Source: DATBGS01 sp036557885 (lineage in GTDB: Bacteria; Chloroflexota; Ktedonobacteria; Ktedonobacterales; DATBGS01). Taken from it: 64,000 nt of DNA. A program made the translations under genes and the position numbers. Within the stretch, counting starts at the first letter, position 1. Every line of letters begins with the position of its first letter. Below the pieces are notes generated by a model. The model was not told the DNA's origin. It did not search any database and worked only from the letters and a program-made list of their open reading frames with translations. Below are positions 32,591-40,943 of this stretch, in pieces. Location of the stretch: positions 1 through 64,000 of the forward strand of contig DATBGS010000130.1 in the NCBI GenBank assembly GCA_036557885.1, read 5' to 3'.

Positions 32591-34315
32591 ATGGATGTCT
32601 ACCGGGGGACCACCCCAAAACCAGCACTATCACCAGATGATCTGGCTGGAGAGGAAACCTGGATGCAGGCAGAAGGCCCACGCCAGCCAACCCAGGGCAG
32701 CCGACAGAGTGGAGCCAAAAATCTTCCCGCTCTGCTGGCAGAGCAGGAAGCGCGTGTTCCAGTACCAGCCACGCACGCCGCGCAAATCAAAATCAAACAG
32801 CCACCCGTGCAACGCGCGCTGACTCGCGCCGTGCGCAGGGTTTCCGAGCGTCGGCTGGGCGCGGTCAGTCGGATTGCCACGCAACTGAGCAATCGCATTC
32901 AGCCCTTTAACGCCGATGTGCGTATGCTCAAGGAACGCCTGCGCTCAGTAGATGAGCGCGTGGCGGCGGATGCTGCGCGTCGGTTGGCCGAAATTTCCGT
33001 CACCTATGGCTCTGAGGAGGCGTTGGTGCCCCTGCTGGAGAAAGCCGCTACCGCCAGCCCCGTCTTTGTTGGCTTTCGCGGCAACACCAACGAAGAAATT
33101 TACCGCGATATGAGCGAACCCATTCGGCGCATTGCGATTGAGGCGCTGCGCCGCATTGATGTGCGCTGCGCCCAGAGCCTGCTGGATTTTATTGGCGGCG
33201 AACTTTCCTGGATGTCGGGCCTGGGCGGACCCTATGATCAGGTGCTGGGCGCGGTAGAAAAAGCCATGCTGCGCTTTGGCCCTGATGCCCTGCCGGTGCT
33301 CTTTCCGGCCCTGCGCCGCAACGAAACGGCGGTTTCTGCCGCGCGCGTGCTTGCCAAGCTCGACCATATGGAATCGGCCCGCGCCCTGGTTGACGCGCTG
33401 ACCAGCCGCGATGAGTTTGTAGTAGCCGCCGTCACGCGCGCCCTGATCGGCGTGCGCAACACCTCGCTGCTGGATGCTCTGGTCCGCGCGATCCAACAAG
33501 GCAATGTGCGCATGCGCCAGGCCGCCGCCGATGCGCTGGGCTGGATGGCCGACCGCCGCTCGGTTGAAGTGCTGGTGGCAGCGCTGGGCGATGAAGACTG
33601 GAAGGTCTGCGCCAACGCCGTTGTCGCCCTGGGGCGGCTGAATGACCGCCGCGCCGTGACTCCGCTGGTGGCGCTGATTGCGGGCAGCAATCCGGCCATG
33701 CGCCTGGTGGCAGCGGGCATCCTGGGGCGCCTGGGCGATAGACGCGCCACCGCCCCGCTGGTGGGCTTGCTGGATGATGCCGATATTCTGGTACGCGCCG
33801 CTGGCGCAGAAGCTCTGGCTTCGCTGGGCGACCCGCGCGCCGCCAACCCGCTGGCCCGCGCCCTGGAGCGCGAATGGGAGGACCGCTCGCGCCTGGCGAT
33901 GATGACGGCCCTGGTCAAGCTCAAAGACTCGCGTGCCCTGGAGCCACTCTTGCAGGTGCTGGAGCGCAAGCGTGGCACGCTGGAACAGCGCCCCAAAGCG
34001 GTGGAACTGCTGGGCGAGCTTGGCGACCCACACGCGATCTGGCCGCTGGCAACGGCGCTGGTGGATAAAGAACCCCAGGTGCGTCGGGGCGCAATGGTGG
34101 CGCTGGAGCGGATAGACATCGCCCTGGCGCCAGCCGTGCCGGAAGCACGCAAACGCCGCAAGCTGAGCCGCTATCTGCGCGCCGCCCGGCACAACGACGA
34201 TGGGGACCGGCAGGTTTCGGTCATCGCCAGGCAATTGCTGGCGATGTTAAACGCTCAGGGGACAGCCAACGAGCGCGAGGAAGAAGACGAGGAAGACGAG
34301 GACGAGTTGGAATAG
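32591..34315 (+). CDS. HEAT-repeat (PBS-lyase-type) protein
   Basis: 574 residues. After a low-complexity N-terminus (about 1-100) come about ten HEAT/PBS-lyase repeats of 30-32 residues (VLVAALGDEDWKVCANAV, PLVALIAGSNPAMRLVAAG, PLVGLLDDADILVRAAGA), each forming a helical hairpin, to about 520. The C-terminus is strongly acidic (EREEEDEEDEDELE). Such solenoids bind protein partners; no phycobilin context exists here, so lyase activity is not implied. GGAGGG lies 8 nt before the ATG, and a strong terminator follows. Confidence 0.9.
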   Translation: MDVYRGTTPKPALSPDDLAGEETWMQAEGPRQPTQGSRQSGAKNLPALLAEQEARVPVPATHAAQIKIKQPPVQRALTRAVRRVSERRLGAVSRIATQLSNRIQPFNADVRMLKERLRSVDERVAADAARRLAEISVTYGSEEALVPLLEKAATASPVFVGFRGNTNEEIYRDMSEPIRRIAIEALRRIDVRCAQSLLDFIGGELSWMSGLGGPYDQVLGAVEKAMLRFGPDALPVLFPALRRNETAVSAARVLAKLDHMESARALVDALTSRDEFVVAAVTRALIGVRNTSLLDALVRAIQQGNVRMRQAAADALGWMADRRSVEVLVAALGDEDWKVCANAVVALGRLNDRRAVTPLVALIAGSNPAMRLVAAGILGRLGDRRATAPLVGLLDDADILVRAAGAEALASLGDPRAANPLARALEREWEDRSRLAMMTALVKLKDSRALEPLLQVLERKRGTLEQRPKAVELLGELGDPHAIWPLATALVDKEPQVRRGAMVALERIDIALAPAVPEARKRRKLSRYLRAARHNDDGDRQVSVIARQLLAMLNAQGTANEREEEDEEDEDELE

Positions 34316-34332
34316 CCAGGCGGGATTCAGCA

Positions 34333-34371
34333 AGGCCAGGCGGGAGCAAGGTGCTCCCGCCTGGCCTTTTT
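34333..34371 (+). terminator. Strong terminator after the HEAT-repeat gene
   Basis: A perfect 16-bp stem (AGGCCAGGCGGGAGCA and its complement) with a 3-nt loop, followed by TTTTGGTT. It separates the gene from convergent dnaA. Confidence 0.9.
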
Positions 34372-34405
34372 GGTTGTTCGCGCGCTCTCTGGTTGTTGGC
34401 GCTCA

Positions 34406-36439
34406 TCAGCGCCGGGGGAAATTCTCTTCGATCTCCAGCCAGAGCGCCATCAGTTGCGGACCAAACTCTGCATCTTTCTCTTTGCGCTTATTCACCTGAT
34501 CAACGGCGTGCATCACGGTGGTATGATCGCGCCCACCGATGGCCTCGCCCACCTGCTCAAAGCGCATCCTGGCCCTTTCGCGCAGCAGATACATCAAAAT
34601 CTGGCGCGGCCAGGCAAAGCGGCGGTCGCGCCGGGGCGAGAGGAGGTCTGCTACCGTGATCTCGTACTTCTCCGCCATGACCTTGAGCACGACCGAGAGA
34701 TCAAACACACCCTTCTTTTTGGAAGTTTGCCAGGCTTCAAAAATCTCCAGGGCCAGCGCCATTGTAATGCCCCGCTTCTCGGTCTGGGAATAGAGGAGCA
34801 GGCGGGCGATAATGGACTCCAGTTCGCGCACGCTCTCGCATTCTGGCCTGGCAAACAACTCAATAATTGGATCGGAGAGCTTCAAGTCGGCCTGCTGCGC
34901 CTTGAAGCGCAGGATGGCAACGCGCAGCTCATATTCTGGCTTGTGAATTTCGGGCTGTATCCCCCAGGCCAGCCGCGAGCGCAGGCGCTCGTGCAGCTTG
35001 ACGATCTCGGCAGGGCTGCGGTCACTGCTCAAGACAATTTGCTTGTTTGCCAGGTGCAGCACGTTAAAGGTATTGAAGAACTCTTCTTCGGTTGCTTCCT
35101 TCCCGGCAATCAGTTGAATATCATCCACCATCAGCATATCAAGCTGGCGATATTTTTCGCGGAACTGCGCGGTTGAATGGAAGCGAATGGCGTTGATGAT
35201 CTCGTTCGTAAAGTTTTCCGAGGTCGTGTAGAGCACCTTCAGGCCGCGCGCACGCACGACATGGCCGATGGCATGCAGCAAGTGGGTCTTGCCCAGCCCA
35301 ACCCCACCATGCAGAAACAACGGATTCATCCCCTGTGGCACTTCTTTGGAGACGGCCTGGGCCGCGTTATAGGCAAAGCCATTGGACTGTCCCACGACAA
35401 AGGTTTCAAAGGTATAGCGGGGGTTGAGCATCCCGGCGTCATCCGGGAAGGGCAGACTGGCCTGGTTGCGCGGCCCCAGATATTCCAGTTGCTGAGTTGG
35501 GCGCGACCCTGGCTCCGGGCGCTCGTTCCGAGCCGCTGGCTCCTGCTCGTAGATGGGAAAGTTCGACTCTGATGTTTCTTCTACTGACGCACCGGGCACC
35601 TGCGAAGCACCATTGACGTGCGGCGGCAGCGAAGATGAAGCCCCATCTATTGGTGCAGATGAGAGGAAGCGGCGCGCCTCCTTGTCTGGCTCCGCCGAAA
35701 GTGGCTGCTGCGCGATGGCGGGCTGCAACCAGGGAGGCCAGTGCTGCGCGCTCACCGCCGGAGCGGGACGCTCTGGCTGGTCCTCGCCGTCAAAAAATGC
35801 GCCTGCCATCCCAGAGCGCTCATGCGCAGAAGCCGCCTGCGCGTGCAGGTAGGGCATGCCATCAGATCTGGAGGCAGACACCGGAGCCACCGGATCGGCA
35901 TCAACAACTTTGGTTTCGTCAATGGAGAAACCAGAGGCGCCAGACATTGCTTGCACCTCTGCGGCATCAGCATCAGGCATCAGCTGCGGGCGAGCAACCA
36001 ACGGACGGGTGACGCGCGGCCCCGGCATCTCCGACCCTTGGGAGACAGGCGAGCCAGGTAAAAGCGGCTGTTGCCGGGCGCGGGTGGGACTTCCTCGCGG
36101 CACCGCGCCTGTGAAATGCTGAGTTGGTGGTGCCTTCTCGCTTTCATAGAAAATTACACTGCTCAGCGTGCCGTCCGGCTGTACTTCCTCCCGGCTCACC
36201 TCAAAGCGTACCTCTGCATCAGGCCCCAGCAGGTCTACAAGCACCCTGGAGATTGGCGCCTTAAAGCGTGTATTCAGCGTGCGGGCTGCATGGTTCGAAC
36301 CGGCCCGCACGCGGAGCACCTGGCCTTCCAGGGAGATACCGCTGGTGCCACTAAAGGTGTTATTGAAGGCAGCCTGAGTCATCTTTCCCTGGATGCGTTC
36401 AAGCACCGCCTGCCATATTTGTTTGGCGTTCATAGACAT
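34406..36439 (-). CDS. dnaA: Chromosomal replication initiator DnaA, extended linker
   Basis: 677 residues against about 440-470 usually. Domain I (1-~85, QIWQAVLERIQGKMTQAAFN), an exceptionally long Pro/Ala/Ser/Gln linker (about 100-335), AAA+ domain III from LNPRYTFETFVVG (338) with Walker A GGVGLGKTH (378-386) and Walker B LMVDDIQLI, and DNA-binding domain IV with the signature GGRDHTTVMHAVDQV. All core motifs are intact. Binds oriC and melts DNA. The start at 36439 has GGGAGG 5 nt upstream. A promoter is at 36592-36620. dnaN and rpmH/rnpA are not adjacent here. Confidence 0.96.
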   Translation of the reverse strand: MSMNAKQIWQAVLERIQGKMTQAAFNNTFSGTSGISLEGQVLRVRAGSNHAARTLNTRFKAPISRVLVDLLGPDAEVRFEVSREEVQPDGTLSSVIFYESEKAPPTQHFTGAVPRGSPTRARQQPLLPGSPVSQGSEMPGPRVTRPLVARPQLMPDADAAEVQAMSGASGFSIDETKVVDADPVAPVSASRSDGMPYLHAQAASAHERSGMAGAFFDGEDQPERPAPAVSAQHWPPWLQPAIAQQPLSAEPDKEARRFLSSAPIDGASSSLPPHVNGASQVPGASVEETSESNFPIYEQEPAARNERPEPGSRPTQQLEYLGPRNQASLPFPDDAGMLNPRYTFETFVVGQSNGFAYNAAQAVSKEVPQGMNPLFLHGGVGLGKTHLLHAIGHVVRARGLKVLYTTSENFTNEIINAIRFHSTAQFREKYRQLDMLMVDDIQLIAGKEATEEEFFNTFNVLHLANKQIVLSSDRSPAEIVKLHERLRSRLAWGIQPEIHKPEYELRVAILRFKAQQADLKLSDPIIELFARPECESVRELESIIARLLLYSQTEKRGITMALALEIFEAWQTSKKKGVFDLSVVLKVMAEKYEITVADLLSPRRDRRFAWPRQILMYLLRERARMRFEQVGEAIGGRDHTTVMHAVDQVNKRKEKDAEFGPQLMALWLEIEENFPRR

Positions 36440-36591
36440 CAACGCCTCCCAAGAAACAAAGTATTGCACATACGCAGCACATGCGCTGGGGCGTGGCACC
36501 ACAAGGAGTCTATCTTCAACCGGGCCAGGTAGCTGATCTGTGCAAGAAGGGAACCTTGGTGGTGTGGGCACGAGGAATCTACCAGGTTTCT

Positions 36592-36620
36592 ATCGTACCA
36601 TGAATATCGCTCCCTGTAAA
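36592..36620 (-). promoter_or_regulatory. dnaA promoter
   Basis: TTTACA, a 17-nt spacer and TACGAT on the minus strand, leaving a leader of about 145 nt before the dnaA start. Confidence 0.5.
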
Positions 36621-36899
36621 GGGGGTCACCAAAAGAGGCTATCAGCCAGCAGCCAGCATTGTCCGGCGTTCCCCTGGCAGGCGTCACCCGGCGCAAGACT
36701 CCGATGGTCCAGGGCCGCGCTATCTTACGCTCTGTTGTCCTATCGCAATGCGCGGGCCAGAGCAACAGGTTTCCAGAGGATGGTGAGGCTGAGATGGTTG
36801 ACATGAAGATTGGGGTAGTGTATGATAAACGCTCATAGAAGCCATAGCCTCTTCCTGCGTTTTTCTGACTGGTATGGGCTGGCTTTCTTGGGGCAAGTA

Positions 36900-36908
36900 T
36901 GGTATACT
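36900..36908 (+). promoter_or_regulatory. Extended -10 promoter upstream of the HD-phosphohydrolase operon
   Basis: TGGTATACT on the plus strand; -35 not clear. It would transcribe the structured region 36915-37244 and then the 37281 operon. Confidence 0.45.
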
Positions 36909-36914
36909 CTCGCT

Positions 36915-37244
36915 AGTGTTGGCCTTGCCACATCCATCGTGTTTGGCAGTTCCAAGGTAAAGCGTTCCCTTAGGGAAAAGCACGAGCGTTCCGCAAGAAG
37001 ACGGAATCGCCTACTAGTGCCAGTGACCTCTGGTGTCAGTGTGAAAAGCACGCCGAGAGCGGTTAAACCTGTTCAAGGTACTATAGCGCGGCAAGCAGGT
37101 GGGGCCAGAGCGAGGTAAAAAGGAAGCTGCGAGAAACCACAAAGCCCGCAAGGGGTAGTTGAGGTTCCTTGTTTTTCCCACGCTGCCTCTAAGACATCAA
37201 GGTGCTGATGAGAGCCGGGTCGTGTGTGGTTCGATCCGGCTTTT
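36915..37244 (+). ncRNA. Candidate structured leader or small RNA
   Basis: Successive hairpins follow the extended -10: TTCCC-TTA-GGGAA (36965-36977), GTTCCG / CGGAAT around 36989-37008, TGAC / GTCA near 37024-37039, a bulged stem AAGGAA...TTCCTT followed by GTTTTT (37119-37176), and AGCCGGGTCG / CGATCCGGCT followed by TTTT (37213-37244). The last two look like terminators. Weak GC3 argues against a protein. It matches none of the RNA families I can recognise (RNase P, tmRNA, SRP, 6S). Confidence 0.35.
37213..37244 (+). terminator. Terminator-like hairpin before the HD-phosphohydrolase gene
   Basis: 10-bp stem with one G-U pair (AGCCGGGTCG / CGATCCGGCT), then TTTTG. It lies 37 nt before the ATG at 37281, where it could attenuate transcription. 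Confidence 0.5.
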
Positions 37245-37280
37245 GTGCTGCGTGCTTGATGGAAAGAAAACGAGAGCAAC

Positions 37281-38903
37281 ATGACACACCCCAGGACGAT
37301 CACCACCCCCGTACGGTCGCATCCAGTGAATCGGATCGAAACGTGGTTTGGGCAATGGAAGCGCATCTGGCTGGTAACGGCTTTCTGGGCTGTTGCCACC
37401 GCGTCCCTGGCAGGTCTTTTGCTGGCGCCGGTGTTTGGCCCACCCGCTCGTTTTTCCTGGGCCTTTAACCCAGGCCCGGTGGGGCCTGGCACACAGCCAC
37501 CAGGCACCCCCAGCGATACTACGGCCCTTGGCCTGATTTTGCTGGTGGGCGGCTTGATGCTGCTGCTGAGCATTTACCTGATCACACGCACGCCTGCTAT
37601 TGCCACCAGCCCACGTTTCTTGCTGCTGGTGCTGGTAGTGCTCTTGCTGACCGTGCTGGCAGCCAGAATTACACTGCGCGATGATACCTCGGCCTGGGCC
37701 TACGCTTTCCCGCTGGCTGCCGCGTCCATGACGATTGCGGCGCTGCTAGATTCCCAGCTCGCGCTGGTGATGGGCCTGGTGCTGGCGTTTCTGGTTGGGG
37801 CCGTCGTCGGTCAATCCTTTATGCTCAGTCTGCTGTACGCGGTGGGGGCATCGGTAGGGGCGATGAGCATGGGTCGGGTAGACCGCCTGCGCCGGTTTGG
37901 AATCGTGGGCCTGATGGTCGGGCTGGCAGCGCTGCCGCTGGCCGGGGCGTTCGCCTTCATCCAGTATCCCCAGGGGCGCGACCTGGATCATTTGCTCACG
38001 CCCTGCCTGGCGGCGCTGGCTGGCGGCGAGCTTGCGGCGGTGCTGGCGCTCTCGCTGTACAGCTTCTTTGGCTCGCTCTTTGGTATCACCACGATGCTGC
38101 AACTCTTTGATGCCAGCCGCCCCAATCACCCGCTGCTGCAACGCCTGCTGCTGGAGGCGCCGGGAACGTATCACCACAGCATTGTGGTGGCGGCAATGGC
38201 CGAGCGTGCCGCGCAAAACATTGGCGCCGATTCACTGCTGGCGCGGGTGGGCGCGTTTTATCACGACATCGGCAAAGTGGAGCACCCCCAGAGCTTTATC
38301 GAAAATCAGTTTCAGGGACGCAATGTTCACGACAGCCTGAGTCCGGTCAGCAGCGCCAAGATGCTGCGCTACCATATCAGCGATGGCTTGCGGCTGGCAA
38401 ACAAGCATCATCTTCCGGCGCGCGTGCGCGATTGCATTGCCGAGCATCACGGCACGCTGCGCATGGAATATTTCTACGCCAAAGCGGCGCGTCTGGCCGC
38501 CGAACAGGGCCTGGAACCACCCAACGAGAACCGTTTTCGGTACTTTGGCCCCCGGCCACGCAGCAAAGAAACGGCTATCCTGATGCTGGCCGATGGGATT
38601 GAGCCAATGGTGCGGGCAGGCCAGGCGGGAACAACGCCCGAAGAGATGGAGCAGGCAATCCGGCTGATGTGCCAGGACCGCCTGGCCGATGGGCAATTTA
38701 CCAACTGCGGCCTGACCACGCAAGACCTGGAGGGCATCGTTGGCGCGTTTTTGAGCATCCTGCGCGGCATGTTCCACCAGCGCATCCCCTATCCCGAAAC
38801 GCTCATTGAAGATGAGCAGGAAGCAGAAAGCGAATCGGAAGCTTTCTCCTCCACAGAGAATTTTCCGCCCCTGGCCCACCCACCAATACAGCAAGTAAGC
38901 TAA
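37281..38903 (+). CDS. Membrane-anchored HD-domain phosphohydrolase (PgpH/7TM-HD type)
   Basis: 540 residues. About eight membrane helices (residues 25-260) precede a cytoplasmic HD domain with TYHHSIVVAAMAERAA, FYHDIGKVEHP (H/D near 326-327), KHHLPARVRDCIAEHHG and ADGIEPMVRA, matching 7TM-HD proteins such as PgpH, a c-di-AMP phosphodiesterase in Listeria (known). It lacks the large extracellular 7TM-HDED domain of full-length PgpH (usually ~700 residues), so it is a shorter form. ybeY and dgkA follow in the order common in Gram-positive and Chloroflexota genomes. The acidic/Ser-rich C-terminus is disordered. Confidence 0.88.
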   Translation: MTHPRTITTPVRSHPVNRIETWFGQWKRIWLVTAFWAVATASLAGLLLAPVFGPPARFSWAFNPGPVGPGTQPPGTPSDTTALGLILLVGGLMLLLSIYLITRTPAIATSPRFLLLVLVVLLLTVLAARITLRDDTSAWAYAFPLAAASMTIAALLDSQLALVMGLVLAFLVGAVVGQSFMLSLLYAVGASVGAMSMGRVDRLRRFGIVGLMVGLAALPLAGAFAFIQYPQGRDLDHLLTPCLAALAGGELAAVLALSLYSFFGSLFGITTMLQLFDASRPNHPLLQRLLLEAPGTYHHSIVVAAMAERAAQNIGADSLLARVGAFYHDIGKVEHPQSFIENQFQGRNVHDSLSPVSSAKMLRYHISDGLRLANKHHLPARVRDCIAEHHGTLRMEYFYAKAARLAAEQGLEPPNENRFRYFGPRPRSKETAILMLADGIEPMVRAGQAGTTPEEMEQAIRLMCQDRLADGQFTNCGLTTQDLEGIVGAFLSILRGMFHQRIPYPETLIEDEQEAESESEAFSSTENFPPLAHPPIQQVS

Positions 38904-38942
38904 TTCTGAAGAAGTTTTAGGCAGTTGGAGGTCGCAGCAGGT

Positions 38943-39524
38943 ATGCTTGAGGAGGAAGAAGACCAGGCAGCAGCCACACAGCCAGACGAGGAAAGGCAAA
39001 GCTGGGCTGATCTGAGCATTTTTGTGGATGATGAGGCAGGTGAAGATGCGCGGCGCTTGAACCAGCCCTTGCTCACCCAGGTGGTGGAGCAGGTGCTTGA
39101 GATGGTTGGCATCCAGCGCCCTGTGGAAGTGACCTTGCTGGTGCAGGGCGACCTGGGGCTGCGCAGGCTGAACCGCGACTATCGCAGCCAGGACAAGTCC
39201 ACCGATGTGCTCTCGTTTCCGCTGCTGGATGAGCCGCTGGTGCAGGCTCCCGCCGCAGAACGCTGGCAAGAGGTGAAGGCGCCAGAGGTGCGTTTTGTCA
39301 CCGCGCCGGGTCTGCCGCTGCACCTGGGGGATGTTGCCATCTCCTATCCCACCGTTGTGCGCCAGGCGGCGGAAGCCAAGCACAGCCCGCTCTACGAGTT
39401 CGCATTTTTGCTGGCACATGGCGTGCTGCATCTGGTGGGCTATGACGATCAGACCGAGGCCGGGTATCGCCGCATGGTCGAGCTACAACACGCCGCGCTG
39501 CACCAGATGGGAATACATTTGTGA
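38943..39524 (+). CDS. ybeY: Endoribonuclease YbeY
   Basis: 193 residues. Conserved blocks: LRRLNRDYRSQDKSTDVLSF, LHLGDVAIS and the zinc motif HGVLHLVGYDD (159-169). The usual motif is HGxLHLxGYDH; here the third His is Asp (D169), which can still bind zinc but is unusual. An acidic ~25-residue N-terminal extension precedes the fold. YbeY acts in 16S rRNA 3'-end maturation and ribosome quality control. The start at 38943 is preceded by GGAGG and AGCAGG. The stop overlaps the next gene's GTG. Confidence 0.93.
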   Translation: MLEEEEDQAAATQPDEERQSWADLSIFVDDEAGEDARRLNQPLLTQVVEQVLEMVGIQRPVEVTLLVQGDLGLRRLNRDYRSQDKSTDVLSFPLLDEPLVQAPAAERWQEVKAPEVRFVTAPGLPLHLGDVAISYPTVVRQAAEAKHSPLYEFAFLLAHGVLHLVGYDDQTEAGYRRMVELQHAALHQMGIHL

Positions 39525-40060
39525 CACACAGGACACACCACAACGGCAGGCTCTCCACCAAAAAGCCGCCTGAACAAGCCAAGCCACCCGCACAACCACG
39601 CCAGAACCAGAGCATCAGCGAGGCCCAGAAGAAGCACCAGGACCAGGCAGCGCAGGCTGTCAAGCAGCCGGTTGTGCAACCGGCGCGCGCCACCTTTTTA
39701 CGCAGCTTTGTGTACGCTTTTGCCGGGGTACGCTATGCGGTGCGCACCCAGCGCAACGCGCGCGTGCATCTGCTTATCGCGATTCTGACAATTGGGGCGG
39801 GCCTCTGGCTGCGCATCAGCCCGGTGGAATGGGCGCTGGTCTTCGTGGCGATTACAGGCGTCTTTATTGCTGAGATGTTTAACACTGTTGCCGAAGCCTG
39901 CGTGGACCTGGCAACCCAGGAATTTCACCCGCTCGCCAAAGTTGCCAAAGATGTCGCCGCTGGCACTGTCTTGCTGAATGCGTTTCTCTCCATCGTCATT
40001 GGCCTCTTTGTCTTTGGGCCGCACCTCCTCCCGATGCTGCTGGGGCTGTTCCACCGCTGA
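39521..40060 (+). CDS. dgkA: Diacylglycerol/undecaprenol kinase family protein
   Basis: 179 residues. An N-terminal Gln/Lys/Pro-rich extension of ~55 residues precedes three transmembrane helices. Family motifs: RTQRNARVHLLIA (compare RNxxxHL), EMFNTVAEACVDL (compare ExxNTAIE, catalytic Glu) and HPLAKVAKDVAAGTVLL. In Gram-positive-type bacteria the enzyme phosphorylates undecaprenol to recycle the wall carrier lipid. The GTG start overlaps ybeY's stop (GTGA), so translation is coupled. Last gene of the three-gene cluster. Confidence 0.92.
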   Translation: MTHRTHHNGRLSTKKPPEQAKPPAQPRQNQSISEAQKKHQDQAAQAVKQPVVQPARATFLRSFVYAFAGVRYAVRTQRNARVHLLIAILTIGAGLWLRISPVEWALVFVAITGVFIAEMFNTVAEACVDLATQEFHPLAKVAKDVAAGTVLLNAFLSIVIGLFVFGPHLLPMLLGLFHR

Positions 40061-40127
40061 GCGATAGCTGACAGGCTTACCAAATCATCGCTCGCTCTCT
40101 TGTGTAAATGCAGAGAATGTGGCATGC

Positions 40128-40150
40128 TGAGACTCCCCTGGCTAAAGCCA
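40128..40150. repeat. IS605-type end hairpin of the tnpB remnant
   Basis: CCTGGC-TAAA-GCCAGG flanked by GGGGAGTCTCAG on the minus strand, downstream of the decayed tnpB at 40312-40614; the form is that of IS200/IS605 right ends. Confidence 0.55.
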
Positions 40151-40311
40151 GGAAGTTCTTGATTTTCGCTCCCACTCTTCCAGATATTCTTTAGAAACAC
40201 CTGGCTCTTGTCGGGCGTCGTCAAGACTTTGGGGCAGACGCACTCCGGCACGGGGAATACCCATGCTTCGGGGCAGCACCTGCCCCTCATTCGCGCGTTG
40301 AACGTTTTCCT

Positions 40312-40614
40312 CTATTGCTGCCCGTTTACCCTGCGCTCGCAGGGCAAGCTCGTCTCCAAACTTTCCCAGTCAGACTGGGCAATAGAGGGGCGAAGGGTCT
40401 TCAGATCAAGATAGGCTGCCAGCGCCGCCGAATACAGATCACGCTGCACCGGTCCGATACCGCAAGCGCATTCATGCCAGCGCACAGACAACGGCTTTTT
40501 GAGCAGAACACCGCAGCCATGACACACTTGTGACAGTCTGGTCTTGTGCGTGGAGACTTCGTGCAGGATGCCGCCCGTACTTGCAACGGTGCGCTCAAGG
40601 AGTGCTACAAACAT
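40312..40614 (-). pseudogene. Decayed tnpB (IS605 OrfB) C-terminal fragment
   Basis: 100 residues remain of a ~400-residue TnpB. They hold the end of the RuvC/zinc region: STHKTRLSQVCHGCG, KPLSVRWHECACGIGPVQRD. The first two catalytic residues (Asp, Glu) and the whole N-terminal half are missing, and no matching frame lies upstream. The zinc cysteines (CHGC, CAC) survive. It belongs to a different TnpB lineage from the intact neighbour, since the zinc-ribbon sequences differ. Opposite orientation to the intact element; inactive. Confidence 0.8.
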
Positions 40615-40682
40615 CCCTGGAGCACGAAGCCCCGCGCTTCTCCAAACTGTTTCTGCTAGGCTTTATCAAGAGCCGCGTAAAA

Positions 40683-40703
40683 CCCCTAGCTTTAGCTATG
40701 CGG
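40683..40703. repeat. Left-end hairpin of the intact tnpB element
   Basis: CCCCTAGC-TTTA-GCTATGCGG, an imperfect palindrome like IS605-family subterminal hairpins, about 40 nt before the tnpB-operon promoter. Confidence 0.45.
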
Positions 40704-40725
40704 ATATAAGTGGCGCGGTACGCGC

Positions 40726-40754
40726 TTGACGACACGTATATTCTATGATAGAAT
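40726..40754 (+). promoter_or_regulatory. RHH-tnpB operon promoter
   Basis: TTGACG, a 17-nt spacer and TAGAAT. The -10 ends 6 nt before the ATG at 40761, so the mRNA probably begins at or next to the start codon (leaderless). Confidence 0.65.
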
Positions 40755-40755
40755 A
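40739..40755. promoter_or_regulatory. Palindromic operator over the RHH-tnpB -10
   Basis: Perfect inverted repeat TATTCTAT-G-ATAGAATA covering the -10. RHH proteins bind such short palindromes as dimers or tetramers, so autorepression is the simplest reading (inference). Confidence 0.6.
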
Positions 40756-40760
40756 CGTAC

Positions 40761-40943
40761 ATGAATGAAGCATCGAAACCCAAATTGAATCGTTGGACCA
40801 TCACTGTCTCACCCACACTAATTGACGAATTTCGCCATCTAGCGAGTGAGCACAAGCGTTCCTTGAATAGCGAATTGGTCTGGGCATTGGAGCAGTATGC
40901 CAAGCAAGAGCAGCGAAAAGCAAAACGAGAGGCGACCTCTTAA
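40761..40943 (+). CDS. Ribbon-helix-helix (Arc/CopG-like) regulator upstream of tnpB
   Basis: 60 residues, the size of a single RHH domain: beta strand KLNRWTITVSPTLI, helix A DEFRHLASEHKRS, the turn and helix B LNSELVWALEQYAKQEQ, then a basic tail. Strong resemblance to Arc/CopG-type repressors. It overlaps the tnpB start by 47 nt in another frame, so the two are translationally linked. A consensus promoter with a perfect palindrome on its -10 lies directly upstream, and no ribosome site is visible, consistent with a leaderless message. It probably keeps its own and tnpB's expression low. Confidence 0.75.
   Translation: MNEASKPKLNRWTITVSPTLIDEFRHLASEHKRSLNSELVWALEQYAKQEQRKAKREATS

Larger units (their letters stand above)
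36440..37280. other. dnaA upstream intergenic region
   Basis: 841 bp without a convincing gene. It holds the dnaA promoter, an extended -10 pointing the other way (36900-36908), and a series of hairpins between 36965 and 37244. I found no clear cluster of TTATCCACA-type DnaA boxes and no AT-rich unwinding element, so oriC cannot be placed here from sequence alone, although its position would suit. Confidence 0.5.

Noticed and set aside
32945..34234. Open frame antisense to the HEAT-repeat gene
   Set aside because: The plus strand carries regular HEAT repeats with a ribosome site and terminator; the antisense product is Gln/His/Arg-rich shadow sequence.
36822..37118. Possible small basic protein upstream of the HD-phosphohydrolase gene
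   Set aside because: Third-position GC is far below that of neighbouring genes, there is no good ribosome site, and hairpins fill the stretch; a structured RNA fits better.
37213..37244. T-arm-like GGTTCGATCC suggesting a tRNA or tmRNA end
   Set aside because: The flanking bases do not form a T-stem or acceptor stem; the sequence instead closes a terminator-like hairpin.
36440..37280. oriC next to dnaA
   Set aside because: No cluster of DnaA boxes and no AT-rich unwinding region could be seen, so the origin is not claimed.
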